Below, in pieces: positions 6,542-14,802 of a DNA stretch of 34,634 nucleotides. The stretch is from an uncultured Lachnospiraceae bacterium (GTDB lineage Bacteria > Bacillota > Clostridia > Lachnospirales > Lachnospiraceae), in the NCBI GenBank assembly GCA_947177165.1, contig CAMWTP010000056.1, positions 1-34,634 on the forward strand, read 5' to 3'. Within the stretch, counting starts at the first letter, position 1. Each line of letters starts with the position of its first letter. Position numbers and translations under genes: made by a program. Below the pieces are notes generated by a model, which was not told where the DNA came from, did not search any database, and saw only the letters and a program-made list of their open reading frames with translations.

Positions 6542-8716
6542 TCAGTCCGCCAGCACAAAGGAGGCCCCATTTGCTGTCTCACTGGAATTTCCGATATACA
6601 CCCTGAATTCTCCGTCCTCGCTCACATAGTTCATATGAATGTCATGAAAACGCAGCATTGTCTCCGCAATCTCAAAACATACCTCCTTTTCCTCCCCAGG
6701 GGCAAGTTCGATTTTGGAAAAGCCCCGCAATTCCCGCACAGGGCGCACCACGCTTCCATGCACATCTTCTATATACATCTGCACCACTTCCTGACCGCTC
6801 ACTGCGCCGGTGTTTTTCACAGTCACGGCGGCACAAAGCCTGTCGGTCCTGCACATGCGCTGTGCGCTCAGCCGCACTGGTCCGACTGCAAATGTCGTGT
6901 AGGACAGACCGTAGCCAAACGGAAAGAGCGGTTTGTTGGGAATATCCAGATAGCGGGATACATACTTCTCTTCCACACCTTCCGTATACGGGCGCCCCGT
7001 GCGGAATTGTCCGTAGAAAACGGGAACCTGCCCCACCGAATACGGAAAGCTCATCGAAAGTTTCCCTGACGGGTTCGCATCCCCAAACAGCACGTCCGCA
7101 ATCGCATTTCCGCCCTCTGTCCCCGGCATCCACACAGCCAGAACCGCCGCTGCCTTCTCGCTGATTTCCCGGATATCCAACGGCCTGCCGCTAAAGAGCA
7201 CCACTGCTACCTTTTGATTCACCTCGCACACCTTCCGAAACAGTTCCATCTGGTCAGCCGGAAGGGTGATATCCGCACGGCTTGCCGCCTCGCCGGAGTG
7301 CAGCCGGTGCTCCCCAAGCGCGAGCACTACCTTGTCTGCACTTTTTGCCAGCTCCACTGCCTCGCGCAGCAGCTTTTCCGAGTCCTCTGCTGTCTGCCCA
7401 AACCCTTCGGAAAGTCCGCATCCCTGCGCAGAAAGGATTTTCTCATACCCCTTGTTCCGCAGACCGTCCGCGATGGATACAGTCGTATCCGGGCTCCCAA
7501 ACATGGACCACGCCCCGTAGATTTCTTTATTGGACACATAGGGGCCGATCAGGGCAATTTTTTCCTGTTCTTTTTTCAGCGGCAGAATGCCATCATTTTT
7601 TAGCAAAACAAACGTTTCTACCGCCATTTTTCTGGCGGTCTGTCTGTGCTCCTGACACAGCGCCAGTGCCTTTTCCTCCGATGCGTCGGCATCTTTATAC
7701 GGATTCTCAAACAGTCCGAGATCATTTTTCAGCTTTAAGATGCGAAGCACCGCCTCGTCTATCAGGGATTCACTGACGATTCCCTCCTCGACCAGCCCCC
7801 TCAGGTTCTTGCAGTAGCAGTTTGTCATCATGTCGATATCCACACCTGCTTCCACCGCCAGCCTGGCCGCTTCCCTGTTGTCTTTTGCCACGCCGTGTCT
7901 GCACATTTCTTCTATTGCGCCCCAGTCGGAAATTACCACGCCGCCAAATCCCATCTCGTCCCGCAGTATCTCCCGCATCAGCCTGCGGCTGCCGGAGGAC
8001 GGAATTCTGTCCAGAGTGTTGAAACTGGTCATAACCACAGCCACGCCCGCATCTACAGCCGCCTGATACGCCGGAAGATAATCATCCCGCAGTGTGCGTT
8101 CAGACAGCTCCACCGTGTTGTAATCCCTTCCTGCCGTCGGCGCTCCGTACGCTGCAAAGTGCTTGACACACGCCGCGATCCTGCCTTTTTCCCGCAGTCC
8201 TTCCCGCCCCTGATAGCCTTCCACCATCGCTCTGACGAGACACCCGTTCAGCCATGCATCCTCACCGGTGGATTCCATGACCCTGCCCCATCGCGCATCG
8301 CGCACCAAATCCGCCATCGGCGAAAAAGTCAGGTGCAGCCCCGCAGCAGCGGACTCTCTCGCCGCAGCTGCAGCTCCCTCCTCCACCAGCGCCGGGTGAA
8401 ACGTGCATCCCTGCGCGAGCGGAATCGGAAAAACCGTCCGAAACCCATTGATGATGTCCGCCATAAAAATCAGCGGAATATGATGCGGCTGTTTCTCCAT
8501 GTACTCCCTCTGAATCGTCATCAGCTTTTCGGCTCCCACAGATCCAAGTACACTTCCCGCCTGGCGGATTTCCTCCTCCGTGAAACCTGCCGTATTGACA
8601 GGTCCGGTAAGTACTCCTTCGTCCTCATAAAACATGCCGCTCATCTGCAGCATCTGGTCAACCTTCTCCTCAAGAGACATTTCCTTCAATAAATCTATCA
8701 GTTTCTCCTGTACCAT
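6542..8716 (-). CDS. GH3 beta-glucosidase, intracellular
   Basis: Glycoside hydrolase family 3 enzyme of 724 residues with the full family layout: the TIM-barrel domain holds the substrate-binding KHF (185-187) and the nucleophile D264 in VVISDWGAIEE, followed by the (alpha/beta)6 sandwich domain (LALGEHRLHSGEAASR region) and a C-terminal Fn3-like domain. No signal peptide is present, so it hydrolyses imported beta-glucosides in the cytoplasm. The start at 8716 has AGGAGAAAGGGAG just upstream. It is the last gene of a lacI-DUF4886-GH3 group, 39 bp after the DUF4886 gene. With the GH94 phosphorylase and ABC importer nearby, a beta-1,2-glucooligosaccharide (sophorose) specificity is the leading inference; specificity cannot be read from sequence alone. 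Confidence 0.92.
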   Translation of the reverse strand: MVQEKLIDLLKEMSLEEKVDQMLQMSGMFYEDEGVLTGPVNTAGFTEEEIRQAGSVLGSVGAEKLMTIQREYMEKQPHHIPLIFMADIINGFRTVFPIPLAQGCTFHPALVEEGAAAAARESAAAGLHLTFSPMADLVRDARWGRVMESTGEDAWLNGCLVRAMVEGYQGREGLREKGRIAACVKHFAAYGAPTAGRDYNTVELSERTLRDDYLPAYQAAVDAGVAVVMTSFNTLDRIPSSGSRRLMREILRDEMGFGGVVISDWGAIEEMCRHGVAKDNREAARLAVEAGVDIDMMTNCYCKNLRGLVEEGIVSESLIDEAVLRILKLKNDLGLFENPYKDADASEEKALALCQEHRQTARKMAVETFVLLKNDGILPLKKEQEKIALIGPYVSNKEIYGAWSMFGSPDTTVSIADGLRNKGYEKILSAQGCGLSEGFGQTAEDSEKLLREAVELAKSADKVVLALGEHRLHSGEAASRADITLPADQMELFRKVCEVNQKVAVVLFSGRPLDIREISEKAAAVLAVWMPGTEGGNAIADVLFGDANPSGKLSMSFPYSVGQVPVFYGQFRTGRPYTEGVEEKYVSRYLDIPNKPLFPFGYGLSYTTFAVGPVRLSAQRMCRTDRLCAAVTVKNTGAVSGQEVVQMYIEDVHGSVVRPVRELRGFSKIELAPGEEKEVCFEIAETMLRFHDIHMNYVSEDGEFRVYIGNSSETANGASFVLAD

Positions 8717-8755
8717 TCCATCTCCCTTTCTCCTGTACCTGACAGGATTGACATC

Positions 8756-9505
8756 CTATGACAGAACTGTGACGATGCTCTGCCGGATGGTCTCTATTTT
8801 GTCCGCCTGTGCCTCTTCCGGGCAGAACGGATTCGCGCAAATGTCTCTCCCTGTCAGAAACGCATAAAAAAGCGCCCCGAGCAGGAACCGCCCGTAGATC
8901 ATATGCATGTGGTATCCGTCCCGGCACAGGCTCTGCTCTCCGTGCTCATAGCGAAATCCCGCCCTCCGGCGCACCTCCTGTATGACATCGGCGCTGGGAA
9001 TCAGGCGCATCCCCAGCTGTGCCGCTGCCCTCGCGTAACAAGCCGTGAGCTTTTCATACATCTCTTTCTGGCTGCAGTGATACCGCACAAATGCGCTGTG
9101 CGCGCTGTCCTGCTCGTATGCCCATGTCTTGTGCAGCAGAAACTCGGCACCAGGACAGCACTGCCGCAGACATGCTGCCAGTTCTGTGAGCCACGGCTCG
9201 TATGTGTCCCATATCCCGCTGTCGTGGCTGGCCTGCTGCATGAGGACATAATCCCATGTGTCCTCTGTCAGCGCCTCCTGCAGAGACACCATTCTGCCGT
9301 CAAAGCGTCCATTGAGCTGATATTCATATCTCTTTTCCCCAGAAACAAAATTCTCCCGATGCTGCTGCAGACTGCAGCCTCCTATATAGAGATTCACTGC
9401 CCTGCAGGAAACCCCCGCCGCCTCACATATGTCGTGCAGATAGTACAAGGCATCCTCGCTAAAGCTGTTTCCCACTGCCAACAATCTGATCTGATCCATT
9501 TCCAT
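8756..9505 (-). CDS. DUF4886 / SGNH-like hydrolase
   Basis: The 249-residue product matches the DUF4886 pattern of SGNH-fold proteins: an N-terminal GNSFS block (S14 is the candidate nucleophile), an IGGCSL block near 41-46, a QASHDS block near 91-96 and a C-terminal DGYH (D196, H199) as a candidate catalytic pair. SGNH enzymes are esterases or deacylases, so it may remove an acyl decoration from the imported sugar; this is inference. There is no signal peptide. The start at 9505 is favoured by an AGG-rich stretch upstream; ATG at 9499 is equally possible. It lies between lacI (48 bp upstream) and the GH3 gene and is probably co-transcribed with both. Confidence 0.75.
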   Translation of the reverse strand: MEMDQIRLLAVGNSFSEDALYYLHDICEAAGVSCRAVNLYIGGCSLQQHRENFVSGEKRYEYQLNGRFDGRMVSLQEALTEDTWDYVLMQQASHDSGIWDTYEPWLTELAACLRQCCPGAEFLLHKTWAYEQDSAHSAFVRYHCSQKEMYEKLTACYARAAAQLGMRLIPSADVIQEVRRRAGFRYEHGEQSLCRDGYHMHMIYGRFLLGALFYAFLTGRDICANPFCPEEAQADKIETIRQSIVTVLS

Positions 9506-9553
9506 CCCTCTATCCTTCCATCTGTCAGCAGACTGGCGCATGTCTGCCGCGTA

Positions 9554-10585
9554 TTATCGCATCATCTTCACCGAACCGCGCTTCATGATAACGGAGTCAC
9601 AGACAATATGCTGTGTCTTCTCCCCGCGCATCATGCCGTGCAGGAGAGAGACCGCAGAGAGTGCCATCTCCGTCGCGGGCTGATACACGGTATCGAGTGT
9701 GGGATTGTAAAATTCCGCCATCTCAATACCGTCAAATCCAATGACGGAGATATCCCCTGGTATCTGTTTCCCCGATGCCAGAACCGCTTTCGCCGCTCCG
9801 ATTGCCAGAACATCCGAGAACGCAAACACCGCTGTCATGTCTGGATTTTTCTGCATCAGACTCTTCATGGCCTGAAATCCAGAGCGAAAGCCCATACTGA
9901 CAGACGGGAGCCCCGGCGCGATCAGCTTTTCATCCACCGCAATGCCATTCTCCTCCAGCGCCCGGATATAGCCACGGTAGCGCAGAATGTTCGGCGTCAC
10001 GACATTTTCGATATCTTTATACAAAAACCCAATCCGGCGGTGTCCCATCTCGATCAGGTATTTCGTTGCGCGGTATCCTTCCAGCTCGTCATTGATCGTG
10101 ACGCTGGAATACAGCACGGGATCGACGTTTCCCTCGGAATTTACTGTGAGCAGGACGCAGGGAATCCCAAGCTGCCGGAACTTTGCCTCCGTGTACGCGG
10201 AATAGGATCCTCCCATAATAATCAGCCCGCACAGATTCCGCTGCATCGACTCACTGATGGCAAAATCCAGCTCATCCGAGTTCTCATCCACGTTCTGAAT
10301 CAGAAGGGAATACCCCCTGGATGCCACCTCCTGCTGTATCGTATCAATCATTTTTCCGAAAAAAGGATTTGTTATATATTTCACAAACAGCGCAATATTG
10401 TCGGACTGTGTCAGTTTCAGATTGCGCGCACTGTTATTGGGAATATAGTTATATTCATTAATGACATCCAGAACCTTCTTGCGTGTCTTCTCACTCACAT
10501 AGCCGGTCTGGTTGATAACCCGGGAAACCGTGGCAATCCCCACGCCCGATAATTTTGCAATGTCCTTAATGTTCATATTCGCCAT
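9554..10585 (-). CDS. LacI-family transcriptional regulator
   Basis: A 343-residue repressor with the LacI helix-turn-helix at the N terminus (about residues 4-24, NIKDIAKLSGVGIATVSRV) and a periplasmic-binding-protein-like effector domain ending in the usual SVIGFDGIEMAEFYNP segment. It heads a group with the DUF4886 and GH3 genes and lies next to the ABC importer. Two identical operator-like sites (14347-14361, 14667-14681) flank the divergent importer/GH94 promoters, and a 10/12 match (10659-10670) lies in its own leader, which suggests local control and autoregulation. The ribosome site at the ATG is weak (AGAGAAAG). Confidence 0.92.
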   Translation of the reverse strand: MANMNIKDIAKLSGVGIATVSRVINQTGYVSEKTRKKVLDVINEYNYIPNNSARNLKLTQSDNIALFVKYITNPFFGKMIDTIQQEVASRGYSLLIQNVDENSDELDFAISESMQRNLCGLIIMGGSYSAYTEAKFRQLGIPCVLLTVNSEGNVDPVLYSSVTINDELEGYRATKYLIEMGHRRIGFLYKDIENVVTPNILRYRGYIRALEENGIAVDEKLIAPGLPSVSMGFRSGFQAMKSLMQKNPDMTAVFAFSDVLAIGAAKAVLASGKQIPGDISVIGFDGIEMAEFYNPTLDTVYQPATEMALSAVSLLHGMMRGEKTQHIVCDSVIMKRGSVKMMR

Positions 10586-10658
10586 TTCTTTCTCTCACTT
10601 TCTCTGCATGGTATTGGAATTTTTCATGAAATATCTGGTTCCCTGTCTGTTTTCGCAT

Positions 10659-10670
10659 GAGATCGTTTCC
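10659..10670. promoter_or_regulatory. Candidate lacI autoregulatory operator
   Basis: GAGATCGTTTCC matches the GAAAACGTTTCC operators of the importer/GH94 promoters at 10 of 12 positions. It lies about 75 bases upstream of the lacI start and downstream of the terminator that closes the importer operon. Confidence 0.4.
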
Positions 10671-10705
10671 GTCCGGGCAGTGTGTCGAGATGCACGCAAG
10701 CATAG

Positions 10706-10740
10706 AAATGGAGCTGCAATATGCTTGCAGCTCCATTTTT
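10706..10740 (-). terminator. Terminator of the ABC importer operon
   Basis: A 14-bp perfect stem, AAATGGAGCTGCAA (10706-10719) with TTGCAGCTCCATTT (10725-10738) and loop TATGC, lies 45 bp beyond the stop of the solute-binding protein gene. The T-run is better on the plus strand (ATTTTTG) than on the minus strand (ATTTCTAT), but the stem is strong and it separates two minus-strand units. Confidence 0.65.
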
Positions 10741-10784
10741 GTCCAGTCAAAGATATTCCCCAACACGGTATTTGGTGCTTTTCC

Positions 10785-12365
10785 TTACCCAACAGGTGTA
10801 AAGGCCTGAAGCTGTGTCTTTAGTTCTTCAATCACTGTATCAACTCCCGCTGACGTAAGCTGATCTCTGTACTGCTGCAATGCAGTATGGACATCCTCTG
10901 TCTTGCCAAGCATCAGCTGAATGCCGAGCGTCGAGTTCACATTCGAAATTGCGGACAGCTCCGCCTTTACGTTGGCATCATCAAAACTGAATCCGATATA
11001 AGGATCATCGATATGGTCCGCTTCCCACTCAGCCATTTTCTCATAACGGCTGGGATGCTCCACTCTCAGCGGAATCTTGTATTCATTGTTGCTGAACGCC
11101 CACGCGGAGAAACCGCCGCCGTCCACATCCTCATTGAAGGAAGCCGGCTTTTCCAGATAACCGTCCACGATCTCATACTGGCGTCCCTCAATGCCGTTCT
11201 GCCACAGTCTGTAGTAAGACTCGTCTGTCATAAACTTCTCAATTGCCATCAGGCAGCGCTCCGGATGCTTGCTGTTCACATTGATAACAGTCAGATCCTG
11301 TGCCGGAGAGCTCTTGATCACCTTGTCGTTGTCCTGTGCATAGTACCATGCATCGACATCCTGGTCAGGGAGCTGCCCGTGGATTGCTGTATAGTTTCCG
11401 GTCCAGTCAGCCATGTGCGTGATGTAAGCGCTGCACTGGCCATTCTTGTACATATCCTTGTCGCCGGTGGAAGCAGACAGGATATCCGTCGGCCAATACC
11501 CTTTCTTCTCCCACTCGTCCAGCTTTATCACAAACTCCTCAAACTCGTCTGTGAACGCCGGATGAACCACCTCTTCATAATTGTTGTAATCAGTACATAC
11601 AAGATACATCTCATTGGTTGCGATGCCCGGCGCGGGAACCCAGTTGCCGGTCATACCTTCCAGCATGCGGTAGAAATCCATCGCCACCTCCGAATTGCCG
11701 TTGATCGGGTAAATGCCGTTTGCCACAGACGCATCGCAGTATGCTTCCATGGATGCAAGGTCTGTCACCTCCGGAATGCCCCACGCACTGCAGTTTGCCT
11801 TATTGTAGACAAAGCCATATGTATTGAAGCCCGCTCCAAGGTTTGGAACGCCATAAATTCCATCTGCTGTGGACGCCGCTGCCCATCCTGACGCACCGAT
11901 TTTTTCTTTCAGCACCGGCGCACAGCTGTCCAGAAGACCAGATATCTCATACAGGGAACCCTGCTTTGCCAGCGTATAGAAAGGAACTGCTGTGTTGATG
12001 GACGCATAAGCCATGTCAAATTCCTCACCAGACGCCCACAGCAGGGGATATTTTGTGTTGATATCTCCCCAGTCAATGTAGCGGACCTCAATGGAAGTGT
12101 TCATATCGTCTGTCAGCTTTTTGTTGATTTCTTTTAGAATGTCCTCATTTGCTGCCCCAGGAGAGCCGTACAGATAAAGGGACAGTGTGACATGCTCGGA
12201 AAGATCGACTTCCCCTGCCCCAGACTGCTGCGCACTTCCATTGGAAGCATTCTGATCTGCGGTGCCCTCACCGGAAACAGTTCCGTCCGCCGCACCGCAT
12301 CCTGCCAGAAGCGTTCCAGCCATCGCAGCACATACAATAGTAACCATAACTTTTCTTAATCTCAT
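10785..12365 (-). CDS. ABC importer lipoprotein, extracellular sugar-binding
   Basis: Extracellular solute-binding protein of a carbohydrate ABC importer, tethered to the membrane by lipid on Cys23 (lipobox LLAGC after a basic, hydrophobic signal). The mature part begins with a Ser/Gly/Ala-rich linker and then shows a type typical of large LplA/LipO-like proteins (526 residues in all). It follows two LplB/YtcP-type permease genes, and AAGGAGG lies 4-5 bases before the ATG. A hairpin (12387-12407) stands between the permease gene and this one. The substrate is inferred from neighbours to be a beta-glucooligosaccharide. The ATPase is not encoded here; such importers commonly share an MsmX-type ATPase coded elsewhere. 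Confidence 0.93.
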   Translation of the reverse strand: MRLRKVMVTIVCAAMAGTLLAGCGAADGTVSGEGTADQNASNGSAQQSGAGEVDLSEHVTLSLYLYGSPGAANEDILKEINKKLTDDMNTSIEVRYIDWGDINTKYPLLWASGEEFDMAYASINTAVPFYTLAKQGSLYEISGLLDSCAPVLKEKIGASGWAAASTADGIYGVPNLGAGFNTYGFVYNKANCSAWGIPEVTDLASMEAYCDASVANGIYPINGNSEVAMDFYRMLEGMTGNWVPAPGIATNEMYLVCTDYNNYEEVVHPAFTDEFEEFVIKLDEWEKKGYWPTDILSASTGDKDMYKNGQCSAYITHMADWTGNYTAIHGQLPDQDVDAWYYAQDNDKVIKSSPAQDLTVINVNSKHPERCLMAIEKFMTDESYYRLWQNGIEGRQYEIVDGYLEKPASFNEDVDGGGFSAWAFSNNEYKIPLRVEHPSRYEKMAEWEADHIDDPYIGFSFDDANVKAELSAISNVNSTLGIQLMLGKTEDVHTALQQYRDQLTSAGVDTVIEELKTQLQAFTPVG

Positions 12366-12386
12366 ATTTCCTCCTTATTTTACCAA

Positions 12387-12407
12387 CCTTTACCAGAAAA
12401 GTAAAGG
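12387..12407 (-). promoter_or_regulatory. Intercistronic hairpin before the binding-protein gene
   Basis: CCTTTAC (12387-12393) and GTAAAGG (12401-12407) form a perfect 7-bp stem with a 7-base loop, about 12 bases upstream of the ribosome site of the lipoprotein gene. Without a T-run it is more likely an mRNA processing or stability element than a terminator. Confidence 0.4.
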
Positions 12408-12430
12408 AGTTTTAGCAGTAACAATTCCTT

Positions 12431-13351
12431 CTACCCTTTCACACTGCCAACAGTCAGACCGCTGACAAAATACTTTTGCACAAAAGGATAGAGCAATATA
12501 ATTGGTCCTGTCGTCAGTACGGCCGTCGCCATCTTTACAGACTGCGTGGGAACCATCCCCGCATCGATCACATGTCCCGCATTGGTCAATGCCTCAATGC
12601 TTGTCTGGTTGATCATCTTCTGCAGATAATACTGCAGCGGATATTTGGACGCAGTATCGATATACAGGCTGGCATTGTACCACTCATTCCAGTATCCCAG
12701 CGCCAGGAACAGCCCTACTGTTGCCAGGGACGGGATTGCCAGCGGCATAAAGATCTTCAGATAGATTGTAAAGGGACCCGCCCCGTCCATCGTCGCGGAC
12801 TCATACAGCTCATCCGGTATGGATTTCATAAAGTTGCGCATCAGAAAGATGGACCATGCACTGACAAGTCCCGGCAGAATCATTGCCCAGATATTATCCT
12901 TTAAATTCAGATATCTGACATACAGGATATAGGTGGGCACCAGTCCGCCTGAAAACAGTGTGGTAAAGTAAATCATGAACGAAAAGAAACCTCTGTATTT
13001 AAAGTCCTTTCGATTCAGCACATACCCTGCCATGGACATAATCACAAGTCCCAGGACTGTTCCCACGACAGTGATCAGTATCGTCGTCTTATACGCATCC
13101 AGGAGCTTCTTGGGATTGTCCAACAGATAATAGTACGCTGATGCCGTCCACTGCTTCGGAATAAGCTTGTATCCTTCGCTGACAATTTCACTCTCCGTCA
13201 TGAACGACGAGGTAATCATCAGCACAAACGGAAACAGGCACACTGCTGCAAACAGGCCGATCACCACATAGCAAATCACAGACAGCATCCGGTTGCTCTT
13301 GCCCATCTTAATCCGAGAGGCTGGCGCGTTTTCCTTTTTCGATTGTCTCAT
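12431..13351 (-). CDS. Sugar ABC transporter permease, YtcP/LplC type
   Basis: Inner permease subunit of the importer, with 306 residues and about six membrane segments. The cytoplasmic EAA loop that contacts the ATPase is visible as ELYESATMDGAGPFTIYLKIFMPLAIP (about residues 181-207). The N-terminal tail is basic and polar before the first membrane helix (about residues 22-46). AAGGGGG lies 7 bases before the ATG at 13351. It follows the LplB-type permease gene by 15 bp, so the two are translated from one message and would form the heterodimeric pore. Confidence 0.93.
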   Translation of the reverse strand: MRQSKKENAPASRIKMGKSNRMLSVICYVVIGLFAAVCLFPFVLMITSSFMTESEIVSEGYKLIPKQWTASAYYYLLDNPKKLLDAYKTTILITVVGTVLGLVIMSMAGYVLNRKDFKYRGFFSFMIYFTTLFSGGLVPTYILYVRYLNLKDNIWAMILPGLVSAWSIFLMRNFMKSIPDELYESATMDGAGPFTIYLKIFMPLAIPSLATVGLFLALGYWNEWYNASLYIDTASKYPLQYYLQKMINQTSIEALTNAGHVIDAGMVPTQSVKMATAVLTTGPIILLYPFVQKYFVSGLTVGSVKG

Positions 13352-13366
13352 ACATATTCCCCCTTA

Positions 13367-14305
13367 TCAAAACAGTGCGCTCTCAGGCTCAACCTTCCGC
13401 ACAATCAAATTGATCACCATGACGAAAATAAGTCCAAATACCGACTGATACAGTCCCACTGCCGCACTGGACGAAAAGTTGAAGGAACCCACCAGGCTGC
13501 GGTAGACGTATGTATCAATAATATCCGTCTGCGCATAGAGCAGGGAATTCGTCCCAATCAGGTTGTAGAACAAATCAAAAGACCCCCTGAGAATGCCGCC
13601 CAGACCGAACAAAACGAGCAGAATAAAGGTCGGTTTGAGCAGCGGCAGCGTCACGTGCCGGATTCTCTGGAAACGGCTCGCCCCGTCAATATAGCACGCC
13701 TCGTAAATCTCGCTGCTGATGCCCGTGATTGCGGCCATATAAACGATCATGCCGTAACCGGTCGTCTTCCATATGTAGAAGAATACAATGATATATTTCC
13801 ATACACCCGGCGTGGAATAGAAGGAGATGCGGTCCATTCCCATGTTCACCAAAAGCGAATTGATGAAACCGTTGTCAAAGTTAAAGAAATTGTATGCAAA
13901 CACGCCGACTACTACATAGGAAATAAAGTGCGGAAGCAAAATTACCGACTGGGAAATCTTCTTGAAGACCTTGTTCATAATCTCCGAGAGCATGATCGCC
14001 AGAATAATCTGGATCAGGTGGCTCAGCAGCAGGAACACTCCATTATATAGAAGTGTGTTTTTTGTGATTCTTGCCAGATCCCCGTTTCTGATCAAAAACT
14101 CAAAGTTCTTGAACCCCACAAAATTACTGCCGAAAATCCCCTTGTTCGGGTTGTAGTTTACAAATGCCACATAAGCGCCGGGCATCGTCACATAGCAGAA
14201 CACGATAAAATATGTGATTGCCGGAACCAGCATCAGAAACAGCACCCAGTTCTTTTTGACTTCTTTTATAAAGTCCTGAAATCCTTGTTTCACTTTCAAT
14301 ACCAT
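13367..14305 (-). CDS. Sugar ABC transporter permease, LplB type
   Basis: First gene of the importer operon and partner of the YtcP-type permease. It has 312 residues, about six membrane segments, and an EAA loop at EIYEACYIDGASRFQRIRHV before LPLLKPT. The start is uncertain by two codons: ATG at 14305 has GGAGG only one base away, whereas TTG at 14299 has it 7 bases away, the better spacing. The promoter (14378-14406) and an operator (14347-14361) lie directly upstream. Paired with the GH94 gene transcribed in the opposite direction, it probably imports the phosphorylase substrate. Confidence 0.93.
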   Translation of the reverse strand: MVLKVKQGFQDFIKEVKKNWVLFLMLVPAITYFIVFCYVTMPGAYVAFVNYNPNKGIFGSNFVGFKNFEFLIRNGDLARITKNTLLYNGVFLLLSHLIQIILAIMLSEIMNKVFKKISQSVILLPHFISYVVVGVFAYNFFNFDNGFINSLLVNMGMDRISFYSTPGVWKYIIVFFYIWKTTGYGMIVYMAAITGISSEIYEACYIDGASRFQRIRHVTLPLLKPTFILLVLFGLGGILRGSFDLFYNLIGTNSLLYAQTDIIDTYVYRSLVGSFNFSSSAAVGLYQSVFGLIFVMVINLIVRKVEPESALF

Positions 14306-14346
14306 TCCTCCATTCTTAATATTTTCCCGGTTTTTCTTTTGTTTTC

Positions 14347-14361
14347 AGAAAACGTTTCCAT
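14347..14361. promoter_or_regulatory. LacI/cre-type operator downstream of importer promoter
   Basis: AGAAAACGTTTCCAT contains the near-palindrome GAAAACGTTTCC typical of LacI-family operators, including CcpA cre sites. It sits about 10 bases downstream of the predicted importer transcription start. The identical 15-mer recurs at 14667-14681. The regulator could be the local LacI protein or CcpA. Confidence 0.65.
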
Positions 14362-14377
14362 TTCTTTCGACATATTT

Positions 14378-14406
14378 ATCATAAATCATTCCATAACTAA
14401 TGTCAA
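14378..14406 (-). promoter_or_regulatory. Promoter of the ABC importer operon
   Basis: A perfect TTGACA (14406-14401, minus strand) is followed after 17 bases by TATGAT (14383-14378). The predicted start is near 14371, just ahead of the operator. Confidence 0.75.
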
Positions 14407-14592
14407 TCTATCACTTTTGCCATAAATTACATGCTGTTTTTATCAATAATTACCAACAAGAATGGCGGCATAATCCACAATCACCTCTCTCTTTTTGCCT
14501 GTCTTCAAGATTTTTTCCATATTTCCACAATTCCGCGCTGCCGTTTCTTTGTTGCAAAATGCACATTTCAGCCTGTCTTCTTACATTTATTA

Positions 14593-14621
14593 TTGACATT
14601 TTAGATAAACAATCTTATAAT
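14593..14621 (+). promoter_or_regulatory. Consensus promoter of the GH94-MBL operon
   Basis: TTGACA (14593-14598), exactly 17 bases, then TATAAT (14616-14621): a full consensus promoter. Transcription would start near 14628, giving a leader of about 175 bases that contains the second operator. So strong a core promoter is expected to depend on a repressor. Confidence 0.8.
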
Positions 14622-14666
14622 TGAAGCACCGGACTACTTTATTTTCATTTTATCTTTCGATAATTA

Positions 14667-14681
14667 AGAAAACGTTTCCAT
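14667..14681. promoter_or_regulatory. LacI/cre-type operator in the GH94 leader
   Basis: This is a second exact copy of AGAAAACGTTTCCAT, about 40 bases downstream of the predicted GH94 transcription start, in a position to act as a road block. The two copies are 320 bp apart and could also be joined by looping. Confidence 0.65.
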
Positions 14682-14761
14682 ATGTGTTTATACTCTCTTT
14701 AATATGAAACTGCATTTATATAACATTACATGAATTGTATGAATATGAAGAAAAATGCGAA

Positions 14762-14784
14762 ATTCATAATTCGTAATTCGTAAT
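14762..14784. repeat. Short tandem repeat (7-bp unit ATTCGTA) before the GH94 gene
   Basis: ATTCATA-ATTCGTA-ATTCGTA is followed by AT, just upstream of the GH94 ribosome site. The same motif in reverse is a widely dispersed sequence in several bacterial groups, as far as I recall. Its role is unknown; it lies in the transcribed leader. Confidence 0.55.
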
Positions 14785-14802
14785 AAGAAAGGACTTAACC
14801 AT

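Noticed and set aside
7608..7619. An AAACGTTTC match to the LacI/cre operator inside the GH3 gene
   Set aside because: It lies in conserved coding sequence (the ETFVLLKNDG block) far from any promoter; the match follows from codon choice.
8903..10552. 549-codon plus-strand open frame opposite the DUF4886 and lacI genes
   Set aside because: Its product has no recognisable family, is rich in His/Cys/Arg as expected for antisense frames, and spans two good minus-strand genes.
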